Origin: Kiritimatiellia bacterium
GTDB lineage: Bacteria; Verrucomicrobiota; Kiritimatiellia; RFP12; UBA1067
NCBI GenBank assembly: GCA_017508315.1
Contig: JAFVZE010000215.1
Span: 1-11,409 of the forward strand
DNA length: 11,409 nucleotides
Reading direction: 5' to 3'
In this document: one piece after another, positions 6,238-11,409 of the stretch
How the letters are laid out: each line of letters starts with the position of its first letter
Numbering within the stretch: the stretch's first letter is position 1
Made by a program: the position numbers and the translations under genes
The notes under the pieces: model-generated
What the model saw: only the letters and a program-made list of their open reading frames with translations
Told to the model about the DNA's origin: nothing
The model's database searches: none

Positions 6238-9138
6238 TCAGCGCACGATCATCACCGCGCCTTTCTTCCACGGCGAATAGCGGCGGAACGACCAGACTCT
6301 GCGCGCGACAATGTGATTCGCCTCATTCTTCGCACGAAGCTTCTCGCTGCCGTCTGGGCAGGCGAGATTGAACGCGACGGCAAGATCGCGGCCGGAAAAG
6401 TCGAAAGACGGATTCATTACCTGCATCGTTTCCGGATCGGAAACGGTAAACACGGTTTGTGCAGGCTCCCACTTTTCAAGATCCTGCGACACGTACAGAC
6501 AGAGCGATTTCCCCTCTGGAGCTATCATGGCCCAATAATGGCCGAGAACAGGATCGTATTTGACGGCAAAAGGACGATCTGCACCGGGAAGCGATATCCC
6601 TTCTTTTGAAATTGCAAGCCTGCCGTCATCCCCGCCGCATACCGCAAGATGCACCGCCGCCGTCCCGAGCGCGTCCGTTCCGGCCGGAATGAAAGTGGCG
6701 ATTCGACCGTCGGGAGCAGCGAACACGGGTCCGGGGAACGGTTTCGCCGCGGTCGAAACAATCTGAGCGGCCTGTGCCTTAAAATCGGAAATTCCTACAT
6801 CCGGCGTTACCTTGCCGGAAAGCATACCGATTTTATCCGCCGCGAGATACGCAAGATAAAGCCTGCCGCCGGCGACGAATCCGCCGCCGGGATATATTTC
6901 CTGATCAGTAACCAGATCAGGCTCCGCCTTTTTCGTCGGGAAGCGAAGTACCGAACGATGGGCATCGTTGGTAAACAAAGCGTATCCTGCCGACTCCTGC
7001 AATGCGTGTGAGACGAAACCGACCCTCCCCTCGCAACCGTTCGTCGGGTTGTTGTACCAAATGGAATATCCCGCAGTACCCCAATCGATTGATACACGTC
7101 CGAACAAATACATTTGACCGTCTTCAGGACATTCAAAGAAAAACCCTCTGTACACTTTTGCCGAATCTCGTCTGTCATCTTTAATCCACGTCTCTCCCCG
7201 ATCGGAAGAATACCTCATCTCGCGATACGAAATTCTACTTGAGGGAACAGCCTGAAAGCCGTACGAAATCCACCACTCGCCATTTGCACCGACCGTTATC
7301 GACGGCGGGTCGTACATAGGCTGATGGGCATATGCATGAGCGATTACATTACCGCAGGTCTCTGCGGCCGATGAATCGTATTTATATCCGTAAGACGGAC
7401 GTACCGGTTCGCCAAGACTCCCCACGACGTCTTTATATTCATCATACATGGCTTTGACCTGTTCATCCGACGGCGCGCCATTGAAGAATCGCAAATCATC
7501 CATGTATGAATTCGCAAGGACGATATTGCCGCTTGCGTCGGCCGATCCGCCAAGAACAAAGTCCATAGTATCGTCTATTCCAAGCCGCACGCCGCTTTTG
7601 TCTGCGACTTTTTTACCGTCTACCCATATGGAAATCGTATCTTTCTTTTTCACCACTCCCAAGTGATGATATTTCTTATCAAGAAACAATTCGGCGTTTG
7701 AATGTTGCAATTTGACTTCGCCGGACTGAAGCACACCGTTGCTTACCTTGCCGGAAATAAATGAACTTTTCAGCGTGAATTTTCCAGCCTCGACCAAGAG
7801 CGACAGATATCCTTTGTTTTGGTCTCTCATGCTGTTCGACAACAACAGGCACCTTGAAGTTTTTGTAAAACCTTTCCCGCCAAACCACATAAAGATGCCG
7901 TAATCGCCGCCTATCATCCCGCTCGATCCTTCAATAACGGCATTGGCGTAAGATTCCGCGAAATACAGAGCTTTTCCATTCACGCCGACCGCTCCGCTCT
8001 GGGTGCGCACCGCGCGGATCGGGAATGTGCGGGCTATCGAATTGGTATATATCGGCGAGCATACGTCGTCTTCGAACTCATATCGGGCAACTTCCCTGAC
8101 GCAAGTTTCAATCCCGCACTCCGACAAAGCGAATACACGACCGAGATTGTACACTTCGGTCAGGTTGGACCGCTTTATGGTTGTCTGATACCCGGGTTCG
8201 AGATCGGTGCAGGAAAGCACAGTTTCATCGTTTGGATCATACGAAACCTTGCGGACGGTTCCCCTGTCATGGCGCACGGCGTAAAATTCTCCGCCGATTT
8301 TCGCCACCTGGGAATAATCGGACTCGCTCGTGTGCGCTGCTATCGCCTCGGAGCTTTCACCATTATAATCAAAAACCGAAATTTGCTTGCCGGAAACATA
8401 GAGCCTGCCGGTCTGCTCGTCAAGATACGCCCCTCTTGCGTCCTGTGCGTAATACTTCCTGACAAGATCAAATCCGCCGTTTTCCTTTACGGTAAAAACA
8501 GATACATTGCCGCTCTCGTCGCCAGCCTTATCGGTTACAAACAGCGTTTTCCCGTCATCGGTACCGCAGATGTCCGATGGAGCCGTAAATTCGTAATTCT
8601 CCAATATCGCCCCGCCCGTCGCGTCCGCCGTCCTGTAGCGGTAGAACCGGGGCTTAAGTCCGCTCTTGCCGACAGCGGGCTGGTAGACGTAAAGATACTT
8701 TCCGTCGTTGGACGCCGTTATTTTCCCGAGGCGGCAAACCTTTTCTCCTTCCGGGCTGAGTATCTCATCGCGAAATACGCCAAGGTAATTGCCTTCAAGA
8801 TCGTATTTCAAGATTCGCGCAAAAGACGGATCAGCCGTATCGCTGTCGTCTTTTCCCGACCAGTCGGAGACGTAAACGACACCGTCCACCGCAACCGCCG
8901 AAATCGGAACGCGGCAATGCCCGTCAAGAGGATGTACTATCGTACGAACGTACTGCAACGAATCGGGATATATGTCAAAGCACATTATCTGAGACTGGGA
9001 AGGTGCAGTGGCACTGTTGCAATTTGAAAGCAGCACGCGGTGCCGCACGCCGGAGGCGGTATCCGCCGAAGCCGACTGCACAACCGCCGCCGCAAAACAC
9101 ATCGCCCAGGCTGCAATCGCATTGATACGTCTGCTCAT
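6238..9138 (-). CDS. Exported three-domain protein: beta-propeller, LamG-like domain, sialidase-like propeller
   Basis: A 966-aa first gene of the operon. AAGGAG lies 6 bases before the ATG at 9138, and residues 1-26 are a Sec signal (ends SASAD). Residues about 30-350 contain repeated beta-propeller-like strands (AVAVDGVVYVSDW, NDGKYLYVYQ, DDGKTLFVTDKAG, TGRLYVSGKQISVFD). Residues about 350-575 form a LamG/concanavalin-type jelly roll (ARYEFEDD, ISIWVDGKKVADK, YMDDLRFFNGAPSDEQVKAMYDEYK). Residues about 600-966 look like a sialidase/BNR-type propeller with one clear Asp-box, SSDRGETW (644-651), and a second, degenerate blade motif, VSQDLEKW (883-890). I cannot find an arginine triad or nucleophile that would prove sialidase activity, so it may be a glycan hydrolase of unknown type or a binding protein. 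The operon promoter lies about 58 bases upstream. The first two domains are typically adhesion or binding modules. Confidence 0.85.
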   Translation of the reverse strand: MSRRINAIAAWAMCFAAAVVQSASADTASGVRHRVLLSNCNSATAPSQSQIMCFDIYPDSLQYVRTIVHPLDGHCRVPISAVAVDGVVYVSDWSGKDDSDTADPSFARILKYDLEGNYLGVFRDEILSPEGEKVCRLGKITASNDGKYLYVYQPAVGKSGLKPRFYRYRTADATGGAILENYEFTAPSDICGTDDGKTLFVTDKAGDESGNVSVFTVKENGGFDLVRKYYAQDARGAYLDEQTGRLYVSGKQISVFDYNGESSEAIAAHTSESDYSQVAKIGGEFYAVRHDRGTVRKVSYDPNDETVLSCTDLEPGYQTTIKRSNLTEVYNLGRVFALSECGIETCVREVARYEFEDDVCSPIYTNSIARTFPIRAVRTQSGAVGVNGKALYFAESYANAVIEGSSGMIGGDYGIFMWFGGKGFTKTSRCLLLSNSMRDQNKGYLSLLVEAGKFTLKSSFISGKVSNGVLQSGEVKLQHSNAELFLDKKYHHLGVVKKKDTISIWVDGKKVADKSGVRLGIDDTMDFVLGGSADASGNIVLANSYMDDLRFFNGAPSDEQVKAMYDEYKDVVGSLGEPVRPSYGYKYDSSAAETCGNVIAHAYAHQPMYDPPSITVGANGEWWISYGFQAVPSSRISYREMRYSSDRGETWIKDDRRDSAKVYRGFFFECPEDGQMYLFGRVSIDWGTAGYSIWYNNPTNGCEGRVGFVSHALQESAGYALFTNDAHRSVLRFPTKKAEPDLVTDQEIYPGGGFVAGGRLYLAYLAADKIGMLSGKVTPDVGISDFKAQAAQIVSTAAKPFPGPVFAAPDGRIATFIPAGTDALGTAAVHLAVCGGDDGRLAISKEGISLPGADRPFAVKYDPVLGHYWAMIAPEGKSLCLYVSQDLEKWEPAQTVFTVSDPETMQVMNPSFDFSGRDLAVAFNLACPDGSEKLRAKNEANHIVARRVWSFRRYSPWKKGAVMIVR

Positions 9139-9172
9139 GATTTTCTCCTTGCGTTTTTCTTTCGCTTAGACC

Positions 9173-9187
9173 TCAGAGTTCATCTGA
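9173..9187 (-). promoter_or_regulatory. Hairpin in the operon leader
   Basis: In the roughly 58-base untranslated leader of the operon, TCAGA and TCTGA pair perfectly around a 5-base loop, and two G-U pairs can extend the stem. It lies upstream of the AAGGAG site and does not cover it. It may stabilise the 5' end of the long mRNA. No T-run follows, so it is not a terminator. Confidence 0.25.
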
Positions 9188-9202
9188 AAGGCAGGTTCTA
9201 CG

Positions 9203-9211
9203 ATTATATCA
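9203..9211 (-). promoter_or_regulatory. Extended -10 promoter of the six-gene operon
   Basis: Read on the minus strand, TGATATAAT gives a perfect sigma-70 -10 box (TATAAT, 9208-9203) with the extended TGn element. Transcription would begin near 9196, about 58 bases before the ATG at 9138. No good -35 hexamer stands 16-18 bases upstream, where the sequence reads about ACCATG. Lack of a -35 box is typical of promoters that need an activator, and the direct-repeat operator begins at about -38. Confidence 0.6.
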
Positions 9212-9233
9212 TTTGCCAAAGCATCCATGGTGT

Positions 9234-9267
9234 CCGATTCCGAATTAAAAATATTCCCGATTGCGAA
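9234..9267. promoter_or_regulatory. Direct-repeat operator, probable binding site of the divergent XylR-type regulator
   Basis: Two 11-bp direct repeats, CCGATTCCGAA (9234-9244) and CCGATTGCGAA (9257-9267), match at 10 of 11 positions and start 23 bp apart, about two helical turns. Known XylR/AraC-type dimers bind paired direct repeats with each subunit's two helix-turn-helix units. Relative to the predicted operon start (about 9196), the sites cover about -38 to -48 and -61 to -71, a classic activator position. The second repeat also covers the -35 box of the regulator promoter (9261-9266), so bound protein could repress its own gene. The binding is inferred from layout. Confidence 0.55.
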
Positions 9268-9290
9268 CAAAGAAAAGGTTTTGCTATACT
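9261..9290 (+). promoter_or_regulatory. Promoter of the regulator gene, predicted to make a nearly leaderless mRNA
   Basis: TTGCGA (9261-9266) and TATACT (9285-9290) are spaced by 18 bases, and TG at 9282-9283 makes the -10 box extended (TGCTATACT). Transcription would start around 9296-9298, only 2-4 bases before the ATG at 9300. No Shine-Dalgarno sequence precedes that ATG, unlike all genes of the facing operon, which supports leaderless initiation. Confidence 0.55.
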
Positions 9291-9299
9291 TCTTTCCGC

Positions 9300-10469
9300 A
9301 TGAAAAAATCAACCCCCGAGAAAATCGTTTTGCTGTTCATCCGTCCGGAACACTCCGCGCAGCGCGAAAAGACGAACGGCGTCTACTCAGCGGCCATCCG
9401 CCGGGGATGGACGATTTTGCCGGTGGAACAATTCGCCACTACCGCAAAGATACGCGAACTGACGCGGCTGTGGAATCCAATCGGATGCATAGTGGACACG
9501 TCGGCGATGCAGGAGCGCCTTACCAAGGTCGCGGGGCTGCCCATCATTCTGATGGGACGCGATGCCACCAGAAATAAACAGATATTCGACTGCTCTATCC
9601 AGAACGTCAAAGAACCTTCTGCGGTCGCAGCGCGGGAACTCAGCCGTTTTCCCCTTGCGGGGTATGCTTTTGTGGGCGACGACAATGCAAACAACCGCTG
9701 GAGCGTCGAGCGCGGAGAATATTTCCGCCAGGCGCTGCCTGAGGGATTTTATTTCAGCTCCCACAATATGGAAGGTGCCGGAACCATAAACGAACGGCGC
9801 AAGCTGGCATCATGGCTGAAGACTCTTCCCAAACCGTGCGGCGTACTTTTCGCGTCAGACCATCTCGCGCTTCCCTTCTATGTCGCGTCCTCGACGAATA
9901 AAATGAAAATCGGTTCCGACTTCATTGTAATAAGCGTAGACAACAACGAACATATCTGCGCTTCGCTTTCGCCGACCTTAACCAGCATAAAGCTTGACTA
10001 CACCCAAGCCGGAATCAACGCCGTCGCTCTTCTGGAGCGGCGGTTGACCGAGCCCGCCCTTCCGCTGAAAACCATGACTTACGGGGTTCTTGGCGTCATG
10101 CGCCGCTCGTCCACTCGGAAAGACTATCCTGATTTTCGGGTGACGCGGGCGATGGGACTCATTTCCGAACATGGATGCGGGCAGATCAGCATCAACGATG
10201 TCGCCGACGAAATGAAATGCGGTCGCCGTCTCGCGGAGAAACTTTTCCGCCGCCATGTCGGCTCGTCGATACTTGAAGCTATCCGAAAAGTCCGCCTTGA
10301 AAAGGCATTTTCGCTCCTGCGCTCCCAATCCGTCACCATAGATTCAATTCCCGAACGCTGCGGTTACGGCTCCTCTCCCGGACACTTCAAAACTTATTTC
10401 AAGAGTAAAACCGGTCTTACCATGCGCGAATGGCGCAAGCGTGAAATTGGTGGACCCGGCGGGACTTGA
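9300..10469 (+). CDS. XylR-type transcriptional regulator (LacI-like sensor plus AraC DNA-binding domain)
   Basis: A 389-aa protein with the same architecture and length as E. coli XylR (392 aa). Residues about 7-270 form a periplasmic-binding-protein/LacI-type sugar sensor (IVLLFIRPEHSAQREKTNGV, GYAFVGDDNANNRWSVERGE, FIVISVDNNEHICASLSPTLTSIKLDYTQAGINAVALLERRL). Residues about 279-381 form an AraC-family domain with two helix-turn-helix units. The first is ISINDVADEMKCGRRLAEKLFRR; the second is VTIDSIPERCGYGSSPGHFKTYFKSKTG. It has no signal or membrane segment, so it is cytoplasmic and probably senses a sugar released by the operon enzymes and activates them. I choose the ATG at 9300. An in-frame TTG at 9261 exists, but it is the -35 box, has no ribosome-binding site and adds residues unlike the family. 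The last six residues (GGPGGT) and the stop are encoded by a tRNA 3' fragment, so the natural C-terminus may have been replaced just after the domain ended. Confidence 0.93.
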   Translation: MKKSTPEKIVLLFIRPEHSAQREKTNGVYSAAIRRGWTILPVEQFATTAKIRELTRLWNPIGCIVDTSAMQERLTKVAGLPIILMGRDATRNKQIFDCSIQNVKEPSAVAARELSRFPLAGYAFVGDDNANNRWSVERGEYFRQALPEGFYFSSHNMEGAGTINERRKLASWLKTLPKPCGVLFASDHLALPFYVASSTNKMKIGSDFIVISVDNNEHICASLSPTLTSIKLDYTQAGINAVALLERRLTEPALPLKTMTYGVLGVMRRSSTRKDYPDFRVTRAMGLISEHGCGQISINDVADEMKCGRRLAEKLFRRHVGSSILEAIRKVRLEKAFSLLRSQSVTIDSIPERCGYGSSPGHFKTYFKSKTGLTMREWRKREIGGPGGT

Positions 10470-10500
10470 ACCCACGACCCGGAGATTATGAGACTACGGG
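10448..10500 (-). pseudogene. Truncated tRNA (CAU anticodon, Met/Ile2 type): possible attachment-site scar
   Basis: On the minus strand this reads as the 3' half of a tRNA. It has an anticodon loop CTCATAA with CAT at 10490-10488, a variable region GGGTC, and a T-arm GTGGG-TTCAAGT-CCCGC with 5 of 5 pairs (one G-U). An acceptor strand CGGGTCC, the discriminator A and an encoded CCA (10450-10448) follow. The 5' anticodon strand pairs only partly with TCTCC, and there is no D-arm. Just upstream, CCCGTAG resembles positions 4-10 of an intact tRNA, so a deletion between TGAG repeats of the D-arm and anticodon arm would also explain it. Position 72 is C, which argues against initiator tRNA. It is almost certainly not a working tRNA. 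Either an integrase copied the tRNA 3' end, or an old tRNA gene lost its middle. Confidence 0.75.
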
Positions 10501-10513
10501 AAATGCTTTTTTT
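10478..10513 (+). terminator. Weak candidate terminator after the regulator
   Basis: A run of seven Ts (10507-10513) follows a short CCCG/CGGG stem (10478-10481 with 10497-10500) and a 6-base gap. The stem is too short, with a long loop, for a confident call. It also lies within the tRNA remnant. Apart from this, the 75 bases between the regulator stop and the next gene hold only the tRNA fragment. Confidence 0.2.
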
Positions 10514-10544
10514 AAGGGACGTTAGGGCGTCAGCCTGCGGAAAT

Positions 10545-11409
10545 TCAGCGCCGCGCCAGCTCAATTTGCCTCAATTCCAATTCGACGGCGGAAACAATAT
10601 CGAAAAGTTCCGGGCGATGGAAGCAGTCCATCGTGTCGGGATAGCCGAATGAAGTCATCTTCCAGTTGTCCACAAGCAGATTTTCCGCATTGCGAACCAG
10701 CCCCTCGGTCTTCGTCAGCGCTTTCGGCACATATCGCCCGCTGCGGTTCTCAAGGGTGATATAAGTCATGCTGCACGGTCCGCAACCGCTGTATTCGACG
10801 CGGATGTCGCTCGGCACACCCTTGAGGCGGAAAGGAACGATATGTTCGAAGTTCGCCCAGTCGCGCATCTCCGCCTTCCAGCCTCCGCAGGCGATGCGCC
10901 GCCATTTGCCGTCGACCTTCACGAGAATGTTCCAGCGCGGCACCATGTGGTATTCCGGCATCGAGAGCGCCGCTTCGAGCCACCATTCATCCTCCTCCGC
11001 CTCCTCGCCGAGCGCAAGCAGCCGGTCGCAGACCTTTACACCGTTCTCCGCCGGAGCGGCAAATTCAGACGGGAAACACCCTTTGCGCCAGAGCGCCTGC
11101 TGCGCACGCCGTCTCGCGGCGATTTCGACAAGCTCCGAGCGGACGGCGACAAGCTCCCTGCGGGATTGCGCCACCCTGCCGCGTTCGCGGCGCGGCGATG
11201 AAAGTGCAGGTCCTATAAGCCGCAGACGCTCTTTCGCCACCGCCATACGCAGTTGGCAGACGTAATCGTCGGCCAGAGCCTCCGGCGAAAGCGCGCGCGG
11301 CGCAATCTCTTCCCCCGGCGCGTATGCGCTGCGGCGGAATGCCGCTATCGCCGCTTCGCAGGCGAGCACCCAATCCTGCCGCGGCCGACGGTTCAGCGTT
11401 GCCGCAATC
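10545..11409 (-). CDS. C-terminal part of an unrecognised protein (partial, N-terminus beyond the right edge)
   Basis: The minus-strand frame is open from the window edge to a TGA at 10547-10545, giving 288 codons. A GTG at 11369 lies in frame but has no ribosome-binding site, and the frame stays open through it (NRRPRQDWVLACEAAIAAFRR), so the real start is outside. I do not recognise the family. An N-terminal helical region rich in Arg, Ala and Glu, with possible coiled-coil character, spans about the first 125 residues. After that comes a beta-rich part (YHMVPRWNILVKVDGKWRRI, FEHIVPFRLKGVPSDIRVEYSGCG, MTYITLENRSGRYVP) resembling an accessory jelly-roll or sugar-binding domain. It then ends with a helix. 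A C-terminal domain of a large glycan-active protein is plausible from location and style only. It points towards the regulator, so it is convergent with it and separated by the tRNA remnant. It does not belong to the operon on the left. Confidence 0.8.
   Translation of the reverse strand, partial: IAATLNRRPRQDWVLACEAAIAAFRRSAYAPGEEIAPRALSPEALADDYVCQLRMAVAKERLRLIGPALSSPRRERGRVAQSRRELVAVRSELVEIAARRRAQQALWRKGCFPSEFAAPAENGVKVCDRLLALGEEAEEDEWWLEAALSMPEYHMVPRWNILVKVDGKWRRIACGGWKAEMRDWANFEHIVPFRLKGVPSDIRVEYSGCGPCSMTYITLENRSGRYVPKALTKTEGLVRNAENLLVDNWKMTSFGYPDTMDCFHRPELFDIVSAVELELRQIELARR

Noticed and set aside
9261..9299. In-frame TTG start that would lengthen the regulator by 13 residues
   Set aside because: It coincides with the -35 box, has no ribosome-binding site and adds residues outside the family's usual start. 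The ATG at 9300 is preferred.
10448..10500. Functional tRNA or tmRNA 3' end
   Set aside because: No D-arm and no matching 5' acceptor strand (GGACCCG) lie directly upstream. A CAU anticodon loop argues for a tRNA rather than a tmRNA.
1..11409. CRISPR array, insertion sequence or toxin-antitoxin/defence module
   Set aside because: No regularly spaced repeats, transposase or integrase motifs, or nuclease motifs were seen on either strand.

Overview
This window (moderately high G+C, dense one-strand packing, strong Shine-Dalgarno sites) looks like a carbohydrate-utilisation locus from a gut or anaerobic bacterium. The best fit is the PVC group (Kiritimatiellota/Lentisphaerota/Verrucomicrobiota). 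The reasons are a XylR-type LacI/AraC hybrid regulator beside a string of exported glycan-active enzymes, GH123-like (former DUF4091) and LamG-containing proteins, and no SusC/SusD pair. The taxonomic call is inference from style, not from a marker gene.

Layout. Positions 9138 down to 1 are one minus-strand gene train of six genes with gaps of 38, 46, 4, 16 and 65 bases. In transcription order they are: a 966-aa propeller/LamG/sialidase-like protein; a 747-aa GH123-like glycosidase; a Tat-exported PIG-L-family deacetylase; an exported aldose 1-epimerase-like mutarotase; a GH88 unsaturated uronyl hydrolase; and an unrecognised exported protein cut by the left edge. All six start with an export signal, so the set seems built to act outside the cytoplasm. 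A divergent XylR/AraC-type regulator (9300-10469, plus strand) faces it.

Control region. The 161-base divergent gap holds an extended -10 promoter for the operon, an extended -10 promoter for the regulator that would make a nearly leaderless mRNA, and two 11-bp direct repeats (CCGATTNCGAA, 23 bp apart). One repeat lies just upstream of the operon promoter and the other overlaps the regulator's -35 box. This is the layout expected for an AraC/XylR dimer that activates the operon and limits its own synthesis.

Right edge. The regulator's stop codon lies inside a minus-strand tRNA 3' fragment (CAU anticodon loop, T-arm, acceptor strand and CCA, but no D-arm). It is either a tRNA attachment-site scar or a decayed tRNA gene, and it suggests the locus borders a mobile or rearranged segment. 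Beyond it is the 3' end of an unrecognised minus-strand gene that runs off the window.

How the genes may work together. GH88 needs 4,5-unsaturated uronyl ends made by a polysaccharide lyase. GH123 family members act on beta-GalNAc, and PIG-L enzymes remove N-acetyl groups. Together these hint at a uronic acid/N-acetylhexosamine glycan, such as a glycosaminoglycan or similar. No lyase, sulfatase or transporter can be recognised in the window, so the substrate remains a hypothesis.
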